42,584 nt of DNA from Marinobacter sp. (GCA_022014155.1 JAKLLS010000013.1:1-42584); one strand, 5' to 3'. Positions 9,601-20,076 are shown, counted from the stretch's first letter. Numbers and translations: made by a program. Notes: generated by a model from the letters alone, not told the origin.

Positions 9601-11427
9601 ATGAACAAACACCCGAAAAAATTCAGGTTAACTGTCAGCCTTGCGACGTGCCTGTTCCTTGGCGCCTGTGCCGGAAGCCAGTATGAGACCATCGCCCCGC
9701 TGCCTGACAGACCAATCAATTCAATCCACAACGGCCTGTGTACCGCCACGCAATCAGAGATGACAGTTCCTGTTGGCGACGCCTTCGCCGATGGTGACTG
9801 GGTGCGGGACTTTTACAGCGGCGACAAAGCCCGGGTGGAGAACGGTGAAGTTACCCTTACACCTGCACCGGAAGCCGAAGGCCTGATACTGCTTGAGGCC
9901 GCTGATACTGATCAAAAGAGCTTCAACTGGGCCGGTGCCACGGTTTATTTTACCGTGACCGATCGATTCGCCAACGGCCGCACCGATAATGACTGGAACT
10001 ACGGCCGTAAACCCGACGGCAAGGACGAAATCGGCACCTTCCACGGCGGCGACTTCGCAGGCTTGACCGAGAAGCTGGATTACCTCAAGGAACTGGGCGT
10101 TAATGCTGTCTGGATCACCCCGCCCTTCGAGCAGATTCACGGCTGGGTTGGTGGTGGCGACCGGGGCGACTTCCAGCACTATGGTTACCACGGTTACTAC
10201 GCCCTGGATTTTACCCAACCGGACGCCAACTTCGGCACCCGCGAGGAATTCCGCACTCTGGTGGAGGAAGCCCATGCCCGCGGCATTCGTGTGGTGATGG
10301 ACGTGGTCATGAACCACCCCGGCTACGCCACACTCCAGGACATGCAAACCTTTAGTTTCGGCAGTCTGCGCGATGGTTTCGAAAAACACCTGCCGGAACA
10401 ATGGGGCGACTGGCAGCCAGAGTCCTGGGAGAATTTCCACGCCTACCACGCGCTGATCGACTACGATCATCCGAACTGGAGCAACTGGTGGGGCAAGGAC
10501 TGGGTTCGCGCCGGCATCGGCGACTACGACACACCGCCTAATGCCTCCATAGACCCGGTACAGGGCTCCCTGGCCTTCCTGCCGGATTTCAAGACCGGAT
10601 CCTCCCAGAAAGTCAATCTGCCGGTATTCCTTCAGAACAAGGAGAGCTCCCTCGCCAGACAACTTGAGGACGCAACCGTCAGGGATTACCTGGTCACATG
10701 GCTGACAGGCTGGGTGCGTGAATTTGGCGTTGACGGTTTCCGGGTGGATACCGCCAAGCACGTAGAACCGGAAGCCTGGCAGGAACTGAAAACGGAAGCC
10801 CAAAAGGCACTGGATACCTATCGCAGCAACAACTCCGGGCAACCGCTGCCGGCAGAGGATTTCTGGATGGTGGCGGAAGTGTTTCCTCACACCGTTACCC
10901 GCAGCAGTTACTTCGATGCCGGCTTCGACGCAGTCATCAACTTTGATCTTCAGGAAGAGGCCCATGCCGGTGCCACCTGCCTTTCTGCCATGGAGCCGAT
11001 CTACAGCGACTATTCAGACAAGCTGAATGGCGAAACACCGTTCAATGTAATGAGCTACATCTCCTCCCACGACACCCAGCTTTTCAGTAGAATCGCTGAT
11101 AACGACCCTGTGATGCAGAAACGAGTGGCCAGTGCCTTGCTGTTTACACCGGGAACCAGCCAGATATTTTACGGGGATGAGACCGGGCGCCAGTTCGGGC
11201 CTACTGGATCAGACGGCCACCAGGGAACCCGATCCGATATGAACTGGGCCGATATCGAAAGCGGCAAGGCAGAGCCCGTCCTATCCCACTGGAAGAAGCT
11301 GGGGCAGTTTCGCGCGCGCCATCCGGCCATTGGCGCTGGAGAACATAAACGCCTTGGCACCAAGCCCTATGTATTCTCAAGAATTCACGGCGACGACCGC
11401 GTGGTCATCGCCTTTGGTAAGGAGTAA
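9601..11427 (+). CDS. Lipoprotein alpha-amylase, GH13 (MalS-like)
   Basis: 608 residues. The lipobox FLGAC places the lipidated cysteine at residue 23 with Ala-Gly following, which favours the outer membrane. The catalytic GH13 triad is visible: nucleophile D383 in GFRVDTAKH, acid/base E426 in MVAEVFPH and D491 in ISSHDTQLF; DVVMNHP near 234-240 is conserved region I. It would cut alpha-glucans in the periplasm to dextrins for MalE. The start at 9601 has GGAG nine bases upstream; a longer frame from 9511 would bury the lipoprotein signal. The protein ends in DDRVVIAFGKE, exactly where the C-terminal beta domain of GH13 enzymes normally begins, and its stop lies in the ribosome site of the next gene. 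Confidence 0.9.
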   Translation: MNKHPKKFRLTVSLATCLFLGACAGSQYETIAPLPDRPINSIHNGLCTATQSEMTVPVGDAFADGDWVRDFYSGDKARVENGEVTLTPAPEAEGLILLEAADTDQKSFNWAGATVYFTVTDRFANGRTDNDWNYGRKPDGKDEIGTFHGGDFAGLTEKLDYLKELGVNAVWITPPFEQIHGWVGGGDRGDFQHYGYHGYYALDFTQPDANFGTREEFRTLVEEAHARGIRVVMDVVMNHPGYATLQDMQTFSFGSLRDGFEKHLPEQWGDWQPESWENFHAYHALIDYDHPNWSNWWGKDWVRAGIGDYDTPPNASIDPVQGSLAFLPDFKTGSSQKVNLPVFLQNKESSLARQLEDATVRDYLVTWLTGWVREFGVDGFRVDTAKHVEPEAWQELKTEAQKALDTYRSNNSGQPLPAEDFWMVAEVFPHTVTRSSYFDAGFDAVINFDLQEEAHAGATCLSAMEPIYSDYSDKLNGETPFNVMSYISSHDTQLFSRIADNDPVMQKRVASALLFTPGTSQIFYGDETGRQFGPTGSDGHQGTRSDMNWADIESGKAEPVLSHWKKLGQFRARHPAIGAGEHKRLGTKPYVFSRIHGDDRVVIAFGKE

Positions 11428-11429
11428 TC

Positions 11430-12317
11430 GTGCCAAACACCACAGCAACAGGATTTACACCGGAAACACCGCTGATTCTGGGAATGATGCGCCTCCACGA
11501 TCATCCGGAGCTAACGCAAACGGCCAGGCTCGCTGACTGGATAGCCGCCCGGCTGGATGAAGGGCTGAACGTGTTCGACCACGCCGATATCTACGGTGCC
11601 GGCAAATGCGAAAGGTTGTTCGGTGACACACTGCGAGCACACCCGGCCCTGGCCAAACGGGTTCGCGTTATCACCAAAGCGGGAATTGTACCCGCCGGCC
11701 AGGACCGCTCGCCGTGGCAGGTAAAACACTACCGGGCCGAAGCCAATTACCTGGGGAATGCCATCAACAAGGCCCTTGCGTCACTGTCCGTGGAGCAGAT
11801 TGATACCTTTCTCATCCACCGACCGGATCCACTGCTGCAAGCGGGGGACGTAGCCCGGGTTCTGGAACGCGCGGTATCAGCGGGAAAGGTTCGCCAGATT
11901 GGTGTGTCCAATTTCCTGCCCGAACAGTGGCGATGGCTGGCCCGAAATACCAACCTGCCACTGGTGTGCAACCAGAGCCAATTGTCGCTTGCCCACACCG
12001 GCCCGCTGTTCGATGGCACGTTGGAAGCTCACCTTACTGACGGGCTGCGCTGGCTGGCCTGGTCTCCTCTGGGGGGCGGCAATCTAGCCGAACGGATTCC
12101 CGCCGACCTTCTCGACAAGGCGCGGGAGGAAACCGGATTGGATGAAAGCGCACTGGCCATCGCCTGGCTGCGCCAGATTCCTGGAACACCGGTGCCAGTG
12201 CTCGGCTCCATGAACCCTGACCGGATCCACTCTGCCCTTCGGGGCGCCCAAAGCCTGCTGCCCCGCCCGCTCTGGTACCGGCTTCTGGAATCCGTTCGCA
12301 AAACGGCTGTCGCCTGA
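11430..12317 (+). CDS. Aldo/keto reductase family oxidoreductase (YdhF-like)
   Basis: 295 residues of an NADPH-dependent (alpha/beta)8 reductase. The catalytic tetrad of the family is present: D50 and Y55 in FDHADIYG, K83 in VITKAG and H130 in FLIHRPD. The YG-x-x-KCE and LGMMRL features are like those of E. coli YdhF, whose substrate is not known to me. The GTG start at 11430 uses AAGGAG located inside the last codons of the amylase gene, so it is probably translated from the same transcript. Its role beside amylase and glpD is unclear; it might reduce a sugar or triose carbonyl. Confidence 0.88.
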   Translation: MPNTTATGFTPETPLILGMMRLHDHPELTQTARLADWIAARLDEGLNVFDHADIYGAGKCERLFGDTLRAHPALAKRVRVITKAGIVPAGQDRSPWQVKHYRAEANYLGNAINKALASLSVEQIDTFLIHRPDPLLQAGDVARVLERAVSAGKVRQIGVSNFLPEQWRWLARNTNLPLVCNQSQLSLAHTGPLFDGTLEAHLTDGLRWLAWSPLGGGNLAERIPADLLDKAREETGLDESALAIAWLRQIPGTPVPVLGSMNPDRIHSALRGAQSLLPRPLWYRLLESVRKTAVA

Positions 12318-12399
12318 TACAGGGGGCATCGTTACTGTTGATCAACGGCGTTATACTCAGGTGACTAAACGAGTAGATGTGCCAGGGAACGACCGGATA

Positions 12400-13926
12400 A
12401 TGAAAGCACTACAGACAGATTACGATGTCGTCGTTGTGGGCGGCGGCGTTAATGGCACGGGTATCGCCATGGACGCTGCCGGTCGTGGCTTGAAAGTCTT
12501 GCTATGTGAAATGAACGATCTCGCCTCAGCCACGTCCTCCAACAGCAGCAAACTCATTCACGGAGGGCTGCGATATCTGGAGCACTACGAATTCCGATTG
12601 GTACGGGAGGCGCTGGCCGAGCGTGAGGCACTGCTAAAGAATTCGCCACATATCATGTGGCCTATGCGCTTTCGCCTGCCCTACCGGCAGCATCTGCGCC
12701 CTGCCTGGATGATTCGCACTGGTCTTTTCCTGTATGACCACCTGGCCAAACGCGAACTCCTGCCGGGTTCCCGTTCCATCCGATTCGACGCCAACGGCCC
12801 CCTGAAGCCTGAAATAACCCGGGGGTTCGAGTACTCAGATGGATGGGTGGACGACGCCCGCCTGGTGGTTCTGACTGCCCTTAAAGCACAGGAGTGCGGG
12901 GCAACTGTACTTACCCGAACCAAGTGTATCCGCGCGGAACGGGGCAACGACCAGTGGCGCATTACGTTGGAAAACACGATCAACGGCACCACCCGAACCG
13001 TCTCAGCCCGAGCGATGGTCAATGCCTCTGGTCCCTGGGTCAGCCGTCTGTTCAGTGACGCATTCTCCATGCCCGCCCCCAGGATGATCCGCATGGTCAA
13101 AGGTAGCCATATCGTGGTGCCGCGCCTGAACAAAGATACCGAAGCCTACATCCTACAGAATGAAGACGACCGTATCGTCTTCGTGATCCCCTACGAAGAT
13201 CACTTTTCATTGATCGGTACCACCGATGTTGAATATGAGGGGGATCCGCACAAAGCAACAATTTCAACGGAAGAAACCCACTATCTCCTGGACATTGTAA
13301 ACGCCCACTTCAAACATCAATTGACGACGAAGGATGTGGTCTGGTCCTATTCCGGCGTTCGACCGTTGATGGACGACGAACAACAACCGGCCCAGAAAGC
13401 CAGCCGTGACTATTCTTTCGAGGTGGATGCACCTGATGAAAAAGCTCCGGTTATTTCGGTATTCGGCGGCAAGATCACGACTTATCGCAAGCTTGCCGAA
13501 GCTGCCACCGACAAACTGTGCCAGTTCTTTCCGGAAACCGGTCCGGCCTGGACCCGGAACGCCGTACTGCCAGGTGGTGACTTTACTGACCAGATCGCCC
13601 TATCTGAACAACTGAAATCCCGGTGGCCATGGTTGCCTGACGAGCTATTAAACCGCTACGTGAGGACCTACGGTACACGCACTCACCAGATTGTGAACGG
13701 AGCGACTGACGTGGAAGCGCTGGGCAGACGATTTACTGGCAACCTGTACCAGAACGAAGTGGATTACCTCGTGTCCGGGGAATGGGCCATCTCAGCAGAA
13801 GATATCCTATGGCGGCGCACCAAACAGGGCCTTTACGCCACGGCGGAGGACGTCAGGGAACTGGCTTCCTACCTCAAACTCAGGACCGGAGTATCTCCTG
13901 AACCCGCCTCTGAAGCTCCGGAATGA
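12400..13926 (+). CDS. glpD: Aerobic glycerol-3-phosphate dehydrogenase
   Basis: 508 residues, close to E. coli GlpD (501) and alike along its length. The FAD Rossmann motif VVVGGGVNGTGIA lies at residues 10-22, followed by SSNSSKLIHGGLRYLEHYEF, HIVVPR, VFVIPYEDHFSLIGTTDVEY and the FGGKITTYRKLAE segment. It oxidises sn-glycerol 3-phosphate to dihydroxyacetone phosphate at the inner face of the membrane and passes electrons to quinone. ATG 12400 is chosen over the in-frame GTG at 12361 because the flavin fold starts right after it and AGGGA lies upstream. No glpK, glpF or glpR is in the window. Its 3' end overlaps the convergent glycosylase gene by 47 bp. Confidence 0.95.
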   Translation: MKALQTDYDVVVVGGGVNGTGIAMDAAGRGLKVLLCEMNDLASATSSNSSKLIHGGLRYLEHYEFRLVREALAEREALLKNSPHIMWPMRFRLPYRQHLRPAWMIRTGLFLYDHLAKRELLPGSRSIRFDANGPLKPEITRGFEYSDGWVDDARLVVLTALKAQECGATVLTRTKCIRAERGNDQWRITLENTINGTTRTVSARAMVNASGPWVSRLFSDAFSMPAPRMIRMVKGSHIVVPRLNKDTEAYILQNEDDRIVFVIPYEDHFSLIGTTDVEYEGDPHKATISTEETHYLLDIVNAHFKHQLTTKDVVWSYSGVRPLMDDEQQPAQKASRDYSFEVDAPDEKAPVISVFGGKITTYRKLAEAATDKLCQFFPETGPAWTRNAVLPGGDFTDQIALSEQLKSRWPWLPDELLNRYVRTYGTRTHQIVNGATDVEALGRRFTGNLYQNEVDYLVSGEWAISAEDILWRRTKQGLYATAEDVRELASYLKLRTGVSPEPASEAPE

Positions 13927-14479
13927 CGTCCTGTTCAAACCAGGGATTACGCCGCAGCCACATATTGTTTCGCGGACTGGGATGGGGCAGCGGCAACACC
14001 CTGGGCCAGTCTTTTTTCCACTCTTTCACATTGTCGGTCACTGACTTTTTGGGGTCCGACAAATGCCAGGCATGGGCATACTGACCGATGACCAGTGTCA
14101 ACTCAATGTGTTCCAGTCTGGCCAGCAGTGCTTCCCGCCAGGCTGGCGCACATTCGGGGCGCGGCGGGAGATCACCGGACTTACCGGTACCCGGATAGCA
14201 AAAGCCCATAGGCAAAATCGCCAGCCGGTTTTCATCGTAGAAGACGTCGCGATCAATCCCCATCCAGTTCCGCAACCGGTCGCCACTGGGGTCATTGAAA
14301 GGCAACCCGGTTTCATGAACACGCCGGCCCGGCGCCTGACCCACAACCAGAATCCGGGCGGATTCGGAAATCTGGATAACCGGGCGGGGGCCCAACGGTA
14401 AATGGGCTTCGCAGATTCTGCACTGGCGTACCTGCGCCACCAATTCATCAAACGGCATTCGGGAATAGATGCTGGTCAT
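13880..14479 (-). CDS. Uracil-DNA glycosylase family protein with an Fe-S cluster (family 4/5-like)
   Basis: 199 residues. Motif GQAPG (47-51) and the C-terminal HPSPRN are the two catalytic regions of the UDG superfamily. Four cysteines, C20-x2-C23 and C94-x15-C110, have the spacing of the 4Fe-4S cluster in family 4 enzymes. It would excise uracil or another damaged base from DNA. GQAPG followed by RRVHETGLPFND puts it near the family 4/5 group; the subfamily is uncertain. I chose ATG 14479; a TTG at 14500 would add seven residues without a ribosome site. It converges on and overlaps glpD by 47 bp. Confidence 0.88.
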   Translation of the reverse strand: MTSIYSRMPFDELVAQVRQCRICEAHLPLGPRPVIQISESARILVVGQAPGRRVHETGLPFNDPSGDRLRNWMGIDRDVFYDENRLAILPMGFCYPGTGKSGDLPPRPECAPAWREALLARLEHIELTLVIGQYAHAWHLSDPKKSVTDNVKEWKKDWPRVLPLPHPSPRNNMWLRRNPWFEQDVIPELQRRVQEILRS

Positions 14480-14558
14480 CTGTGCCAACCACTCCGTCAA
14501 AAAAGGTCATTGCTGTACCGATTCAGTAAGGATGCACTGGCACATTACCTCTGTGTGG

Positions 14559-14582
14559 CGCTGTCGCAGCGCTGCGACAGCG
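14559..14582. repeat. Perfect 24-bp palindrome between the glycosylase and glk genes
   Basis: The half-site CGCTGTCGCAGC (14559-14570) is followed directly by its exact reverse complement GCTGCGACAGCG (14571-14582). It sits 8 bp downstream of the glk stop. As RNA it would form a tight stem with no usable loop unless the centre opens, and no T tract follows on either strand. It could be a terminator-like stem for the edd-glk transcript or a binding site for the glycosylase promoter. Confidence 0.6.
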
Positions 14583-14590
14583 TTTACACC

Positions 14591-15556
14591 CTACACTTCC
14601 GGATTCGTCAGCGCTTCCGCCGCCCCTAACAGACCGGTATAGCCTTCGGTGACCACGTAAACCGGCGTCCCCTCGAGCAGAGGCCGCATACGCCCCTTGT
14701 CCTCGAAGCCTTTCTGGAATGGACTTTCCAGGAAGAAATCGATAAAACGCGGGAGGATACCCCCGCACAGATAGACACCACCCGTGCTGCCCAGGGTCAG
14801 CACGCCGTTGCCGGCAACGCGTCCCAGAATTTCACAGAAATGACGGAGCGTCTGTCGCGCAAGCGAATCCGACTGTTCCAGCGCTGCTGCCGTTATTTTC
14901 TCCGGCGCATCCAAAGGAGCCGCAACACCCTGTATCTCCGCATGAGCCTGGTACAGGTTCAGCAACCCCTGGCCACAGAGAATCCGCTCCACAGACACCC
15001 GGCCAAAACGGGCCTTGAGGATCCGCAGTATCGCCATCTCAGTATCGTCCGTAGGGGCAAAATCCACATGGCCACCTTCCGTCATTAACGGTACCCAGCC
15101 ATCCTGAAGTGGCACCAGGCCGGACACCCCAAGACCCGTGCCCGGGCCGATCACCAGCCTCGGCCGGCGGGCATCGCCGGGACCGCCACAGACGTGAATC
15201 AGCTTTTCAGCGGCAACATGGGGAACCCCAAGCGCCATCGCCGTGAAGTCATTGATGACCTTGAATGCGCTCCAGCCAAACTGTCGGCGCACTTCTTCAC
15301 TGTCAAAGCGCCAGTGATTGTTGGTCATCCGTACCTTGGTGCCTGAAACGGGCGAGGCCACCGCCAGGCAAACATCCTGGACCTCCCCTACCCCTGACCG
15401 CTGCAAATAATCGGCAATGGCGGAATCGAGATTGTCATAATCACTGCAAGCCAGAACCTCCACCGCCTCCGGCGCGAAGTCACCGGAGCGCACGAGGGCA
15501 AACCTGGCATTGGTGCCCCCGATATCCCCTACCAGCGAGTAATTCGTCGTTGTCAT
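14591..15556 (-). CDS. glk: Glucokinase
   Basis: 321 residues, the same length as E. coli Glk. The phosphate-binding motif [15 protein letters not shown] lies at residues 8-22, followed by [12 protein letters not shown] with the catalytic Asp and [13 protein letters not shown]. It phosphorylates free glucose with ATP, the product of the cytoplasmic alpha-glucosidase upstream in the window. The ATG overlaps the edd stop in an ATGA (15553-15556), so the two are translationally coupled in an edd-glk operon as in Pseudomonas. Confidence 0.96.
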   Translation of the reverse strand: MTTTNYSLVGDIGGTNARFALVRSGDFAPEAVEVLACSDYDNLDSAIADYLQRSGVGEVQDVCLAVASPVSGTKVRMTNNHWRFDSEEVRRQFGWSAFKVINDFTAMALGVPHVAAEKLIHVCGGPGDARRPRLVIGPGTGLGVSGLVPLQDGWVPLMTEGGHVDFAPTDDTEMAILRILKARFGRVSVERILCGQGLLNLYQAHAEIQGVAAPLDAPEKITAAALEQSDSLARQTLRHFCEILGRVAGNGVLTLGSTGGVYLCGGILPRFIDFFLESPFQKGFEDKGRMRPLLEGTPVYVVTEGYTGLLGAAEALTNPEV

Positions 15557-17373
15557 GCTTCATGATTCCAGAAAAAGCTGGCACCTTCCTCGGGGGTGCT
15601 GGCCGCACGACGCATCCAGCCAAACATCTCCCGACCGTAACCATGATGATACCCGGTCAGATCTGCCTTTGCAGATTCACGGGCCGCAAATTCCTGCTGA
15701 TCCACCTCGATGGACAGCCTGCCTCTCTCGGCGTCCAGACAAACCAGGTCACCGTCTCTGACCCTGGCCAGTGGACCACCATCCAATGCTTCAGGGTACA
15801 CATGGATGGCGGCAGGCACTTTACCGGAGGCGCCCGACATACGGCCATCAGTGACCAGGCCGACCTTGAATCCCCGATCCTGCAGCACTCCCAGGTAAGG
15901 CGTCAGCTTGTGCAACTCGGGCATACCGTTGGACTTCGGGCCCTGGAAGCGAACAACCACCACGCAATCCTTATCCAGATCGCCGGCCTCAAACGCCGCT
16001 TTCAGCTCGTTCTGGTCATTGAAGACAACGGCCGGCGCTTCCACCGTTCGATGCTCCCTGGCAACGGCAGACACCTTGATCACACCTCGACCCAGGTTGC
16101 CATCCAGCACTCTCAGACCGCCATCCGGTGCAAACGGCTCTGTCGCGGAGCTGAGCACATCGGGCCGCAGGCTTTTCTCGGGCGCTGGCAGCCAGACCAG
16201 TTTATCGCCCTCAAGATCCGGCATTTGGGTATAACGCTCAAGGCCATGCCCTACCACGGTTTCCACATCATTGTGGAGGTAACCGGCGCTGAGCAACTCA
16301 CGAATCAGGAACGGCGTGCCGCCAGCCTCATGGAAAGCGTTTACATCTTCCTGACCGTTGGGATAAATACGGGTCATTGATGGCACAACGGAGGACAGCT
16401 CCGCGTAATCATTCCAGTCGATGATGATGCCCGCCGCCCGCGCAATGGCGATCCAGTGAATAGTGTGGTTTGTGGACCCGCCAGTCACCAGCAGTGCAAC
16501 GAGGGCGTTCACGATGCTCTTCTCATCGACCATATCGCCCAGACCAAGCTCACCGCCGTGAGGTTTGGACAGTTTGATGACCTGCTCCGTGGCGGCACGG
16601 GTAAGCTGGTCGCGCAATGGCGTGTTCGGATTTACAAAGGCCGATCCCGGCATATGCAGACCCATCACTTCCACCAGAAGCTGGTTGCTGTTGGCCGTTC
16701 CGTAGAAGGTACAGGTTCCCGGGCTGTGATAGGACTTGCTCTCGGCTTCCAGCAACTCATCCTTACCCACCTTGCCTTCGGCATACAGCTGGCGAATCCG
16801 CTGTTTTTCCTTATTGGGGAGCCCTGAAGGCATCGGGCCGGCTGGCACAAGAATGGTGGGCAGGTAGCCAAAGCTCAGGGAGCCGATCAGCAGGCCCGGC
16901 ACGATCTTGTCACAGATTCCCAGCAGCAGCGTGGCATCAAACATATTGTGACTCAGAGCCACCGCTGTGCTCATGGCGATGGTATCCCGGGAAAACAGGC
17001 TCAGCTCCATGCCAGGCTGCCCCTGTGTTACCCCGTCACACATGGCGGGTGTGCCGCCGGCAAATTGCGCAACCGACCCCATACCCCGAGCAGCCTCACG
17101 AATCGCATCCGGGAACTTTTCATAGGGCTGATGGGCCGAAAGCATATCGTTGTAGGCGGAAACTATGGCCACATTCGCCTTATTCATGAACTTCAGCGTG
17201 TCTTTGTCTCCCTGATTACAGGCAGCGAAGCCATGGGCCAGGTTACCGCAGGAGAGTGAACTCCGATGCGGCGACTGGGCCTTGAGCTCATTCATACGGC
17301 TGAGATAGTCCTGCCGGGTGGCACGGCTGCGCTCAATGATTCTCTGAGTCACTTTGTCAACGGTCGGGTGCAT
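15553..17373 (-). CDS. edd: 6-phosphogluconate dehydratase
   Basis: 606 residues (E. coli Edd 603). It belongs to the IlvD/Edd family with an Fe-S cluster; cysteine-bearing segments [28 protein letters not shown] and [11 protein letters not shown] are present, as are [15 protein letters not shown] and the C-terminal GREMFGWMR. It converts 6-phosphogluconate to 2-keto-3-deoxy-6-phosphogluconate, the first committed step of the Entner-Doudoroff pathway. The start at 17373 follows GGAG by six bases; an extension to 17409 has no such site. glk follows with a 4-bp overlap. It is divergent from gap, suggesting shared control. The aldolase gene eda is not in the window. Confidence 0.96.
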   Translation of the reverse strand: MHPTVDKVTQRIIERSRATRQDYLSRMNELKAQSPHRSSLSCGNLAHGFAACNQGDKDTLKFMNKANVAIVSAYNDMLSAHQPYEKFPDAIREAARGMGSVAQFAGGTPAMCDGVTQGQPGMELSLFSRDTIAMSTAVALSHNMFDATLLLGICDKIVPGLLIGSLSFGYLPTILVPAGPMPSGLPNKEKQRIRQLYAEGKVGKDELLEAESKSYHSPGTCTFYGTANSNQLLVEVMGLHMPGSAFVNPNTPLRDQLTRAATEQVIKLSKPHGGELGLGDMVDEKSIVNALVALLVTGGSTNHTIHWIAIARAAGIIIDWNDYAELSSVVPSMTRIYPNGQEDVNAFHEAGGTPFLIRELLSAGYLHNDVETVVGHGLERYTQMPDLEGDKLVWLPAPEKSLRPDVLSSATEPFAPDGGLRVLDGNLGRGVIKVSAVAREHRTVEAPAVVFNDQNELKAAFEAGDLDKDCVVVVRFQGPKSNGMPELHKLTPYLGVLQDRGFKVGLVTDGRMSGASGKVPAAIHVYPEALDGGPLARVRDGDLVCLDAERGRLSIEVDQQEFAARESAKADLTGYHHGYGREMFGWMRRAASTPEEGASFFWNHEA

Positions 17374-17399
17374 GGTGGACTCCATAGCAAATATTATTA

Positions 17400-17494
17400 A
17401 CGTCGTCATTTTTAGACGTAATTTTACTTTCTTTATTGGATGATTTCACCCATTAATCGTTCATTTCTTCTCTTTTTGTTGTTATATTTACTAC
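17400..17494. promoter_or_regulatory. edd/gap divergent regulatory region with candidate HexR-like sites
   Basis: The 169-bp AT-rich gap between edd and gap holds two candidate operators. One is ACGTC (17400-17404), ten bases, GACGT (17415-17419) beside GTAATTTTAC (17418-17427). The other is TTGT, seven bases, ACTA (17479-17493), one base from the TTGT-N7-ACAA site described for HexR in Pseudomonas, which controls edd-glk and gap there. It overlaps TATATT (17483-17488), a possible gap -10 with a weak TTCATT -35 at 17460. HexR itself is not in the window, so this is inference. Confidence 0.35.
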
Positions 17495-17542
17495 ATCAGA
17501 CTTGGATATCGTACAAAAAACAACCACAAGAGGAGTCAGAAA

Positions 17543-18547
17543 ATGACTATTCGCATCGCAATCAACGGTTTTGGCCGAATTGGCCGCAATGTGCTTCGCG
17601 CACTTTACGAAAACAACTACCGGAACCAGCTTCAGGTCGTTGCGATTAACGACCTGGGCGACGCCGAAACCAATGCGCACCTGCTCAAGTATGACAGCGT
17701 TCACGGCCGCTTTGATGGCGTGGTCAACCATGATGCAGAGTCGCTGACTGTCAACGGCGACCGTATCGCCATCACCGCCATCCGAAACCCTGAAGAGTTG
17801 CCGTGGAAAGACTTCCATATTGACGTGGTCTTCGAGTGCACCGGCCTCTTCACCAAACGCGCCCAGGCTCAGGCGCATCTGACCGCTGGCGCCCGCAAAG
17901 TGATCATTTCCGCACCCTCGCCCGACGCCGATGCCACTGTGGTTTACGGCGTTAACCACGAAAGCCTGACTGCGAGCGACGACATCATTTCCAACGCTTC
18001 CTGCACCACTAACTGCCTGGCACCGGTGGCAGAAGCACTGCATAAGGCCGTCGGCATCGAAAGTGGTCTGATGACCACCATTCATTCCTACACCAATGAC
18101 CAGAAACTGAGCGACGTATACCACTCGGATCTCTACCGGGCCCGGTCCGCAACCCAGTCGATGATCCCCACCAAAACCGGCGCAGCTGCCGCCATCGGTA
18201 AGGTCATCCCCGAACTTAACGGAAAGCTGGATGGACTGGCTGTGAGAGTCCCGACCATCAACGTATCGCTGGTTGACTTCGGCTTTATTGCCAACCGGGA
18301 AACCTCCGTTGAAGAAATTAACGAAGCAGTCAGGATCGCAGCGCAAGACAGCCCTATCCTGGGTTACAACATCGAAAAACTGGTCAGCGTGGACTTCAAC
18401 CATAGCGCGCTTTCCAGTGTTTTTGATGCCAACCACACACGGGTACTGGGTCGTCATGTAAAAGTCATGGCCTGGTACGACAATGAGTGGGGTTTTTCGA
18501 ACAGAATGCTGGATAATGCCATCGCCCTGATCAAAGCCGGCCAGTAA
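17543..18547 (+). CDS. gap: Glyceraldehyde-3-phosphate dehydrogenase
   Basis: 334 residues. The NAD-binding start [15 protein letters not shown] and the catalytic cysteine in [12 protein letters not shown] are intact, and the later [33 protein letters not shown] and [12 protein letters not shown] motifs are standard. The enzyme makes 1,3-bisphosphoglycerate in the cytoplasm. AGGAG precedes the ATG. It is divergent from edd-glk and followed by pyk 67 bp later, so glucose entering by the Entner-Doudoroff route can be carried to pyruvate. Pseudomonas gap-1 has a similar setting beside edd. Confidence 0.96.
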   Translation: MTIRIAINGFGRIGRNVLRALYENNYRNQLQVVAINDLGDAETNAHLLKYDSVHGRFDGVVNHDAESLTVNGDRIAITAIRNPEELPWKDFHIDVVFECTGLFTKRAQAQAHLTAGARKVIISAPSPDADATVVYGVNHESLTASDDIISNASCTTNCLAPVAEALHKAVGIESGLMTTIHSYTNDQKLSDVYHSDLYRARSATQSMIPTKTGAAAAIGKVIPELNGKLDGLAVRVPTINVSLVDFGFIANRETSVEEINEAVRIAAQDSPILGYNIEKLVSVDFNHSALSSVFDANHTRVLGRHVKVMAWYDNEWGFSNRMLDNAIALIKAGQ

Positions 18548-18614
18548 ATCTGGTCGGCTGGCGTATATCCACTACCCTTTCGGAAGGCCTCCCATCAATC
18601 AAAGGACACCAAAC

Positions 18615-20063
18615 ATGCTCAGGCGTACCAAAATTGTCGCCACCCTCGGACCCGCAACCGATTCTCCGGAATCCCTCGCTGCCATTATCGAAGCGGGCGT
18701 TGACGTTACCCGACTGAACTTTTCCCATGGCAGCGCCGAAGAGCACATCGACCGTGCTCGCCGCGTCCGCGAAACAGCGGCCAGTCAGAACCGTTTTGTG
18801 GCACTCCTGGCGGATCTCCAGGGCCCCAAACTCCGCATTGCCCGCTTTACGGACAATAAAGTTACCCTGAAGGCTGGCCAGACGTTTGTTCTGGATGCCG
18901 CAATGGATAAAGAAGCAGGCACTGATAAACGGGTGGGTATTGATTACGAGCAACTCATTCAGGACGTGGAACCCGGCGATATCCTGGTTCTGGATGACGG
19001 TCGCATCGAGATGGAAGTGACATCGGTAGACGCCAATAGCATTACCTCCACCGTCCTGATCGGTGGCCCGCTGTCCAACAATAAGGGCCTGAACAAACGT
19101 GGCGGCGGTCTGTCCGCTGACGCCCTGACCGAGAAGGACAAACAGGACATCGTGACGGCGGCTCGTCTTGGTGCGGATTACGTGGCGGTTTCGTTCGTTC
19201 GAACCGCAGAAGACATGCATACTGCCCGCCGATTGCTGAAGGAAGCCGGCTCCGACGCGGGACTGGTCGCCAAGATCGAGCGTGCGGAACTGGCCCATGA
19301 CGTGGACGCCCTGGACGCCGTGATTGAAGCTTCCGACGCAGTGATGGTCGCCCGTGGCGACCTGGCAGTGGAGATTGGCGATGCCGAACTGGTCGGCGTG
19401 CAAAAGCACATTATCTCCCGCGCCCGGGTACTGAACCGCGCCGTCATCACCGCCACCCAGATGATGGAGTCGATGATTACCAGCCCCATGCCCACGCGGG
19501 CCGAGGTTTCAGACGTGGCCAACGCGGTCATGGATTACACCGATGCGGTGATGCTGTCCGCGGAGACTGCCGTAGGCGACTACCCGACAGAAGCGGTGGA
19601 GGCCATGGTCCGCATCTGTCTGGGCGCGGAAAAACAGCCTTCCATGCACCAGTCGAAGCACCGGATTCACGAGAGCATGGGGAAGGTGGATGAAGCCATT
19701 GCGTTGTCTGCCATGTATGCCGCGAACCACCTGGAAGGCGTATCCGCGATCATCTGCATGACGGAAACTGGCGCCACGCCACGACTGATGTCCCGCATCA
19801 AGTCGAGCCTGCCGATTTTCGCGTTTTCCCGCCACCACTCCACGCAGCACCGGGTTGCACTATTCCGAGGCGTTCAGACCGTTCCGTTTGATTCGGCGAA
19901 GATTCCCAACGAGCGCACCAATGCGCTGGCAGTCTCCGAACTGATCAGCCGACAGGTGGTGAAGGAAGGTGATCTGGTGGTGATGACCAAAGGCGATTAC
20001 GTCAACGCCCAAGGTGGGACCAATACTATGAAGATTGTTCGGGTTGGGCAGGATATTCGCTGA
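18615..20063 (+). CDS. pyk: Pyruvate kinase
   Basis: 482 residues, nearer to E. coli PykA (480) than PykF (470). [15 protein letters not shown] opens the barrel, [10 protein letters not shown] follows, and the active-site signature is [10 protein letters not shown] with [13 protein letters not shown] and the TQMMESMI helix; the C-terminal effector domain is complete. It converts phosphoenolpyruvate and ADP to pyruvate and ATP. It lies 67 bp after gap in the same direction with its own AGGA site. A hairpin follows the stop. Confidence 0.95.
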   Translation: MLRRTKIVATLGPATDSPESLAAIIEAGVDVTRLNFSHGSAEEHIDRARRVRETAASQNRFVALLADLQGPKLRIARFTDNKVTLKAGQTFVLDAAMDKEAGTDKRVGIDYEQLIQDVEPGDILVLDDGRIEMEVTSVDANSITSTVLIGGPLSNNKGLNKRGGGLSADALTEKDKQDIVTAARLGADYVAVSFVRTAEDMHTARRLLKEAGSDAGLVAKIERAELAHDVDALDAVIEASDAVMVARGDLAVEIGDAELVGVQKHIISRARVLNRAVITATQMMESMITSPMPTRAEVSDVANAVMDYTDAVMLSAETAVGDYPTEAVEAMVRICLGAEKQPSMHQSKHRIHESMGKVDEAIALSAMYAANHLEGVSAIICMTETGATPRLMSRIKSSLPIFAFSRHHSTQHRVALFRGVQTVPFDSAKIPNERTNALAVSELISRQVVKEGDLVVMTKGDYVNAQGGTNTMKIVRVGQDIR

Positions 20064-20076
20064 TCTCTTCTCACAC

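Noticed and set aside
9754..10965. Open frame of 403 codons antisense to the amylase
   Set aside because: The amylase strand has lipobox, catalytic residues and a good start; the antisense product has no family features.
15265..16380. Open frame on the plus strand over edd and glk
   Set aside because: It spans two clearly assigned genes in antisense and looks like low-complexity shadow sequence.
17453..18457. Open frame of 334 codons antisense to gap
   Set aside because: gap is complete with its catalytic cysteine motif; the antisense frame is a codon-bias artefact.
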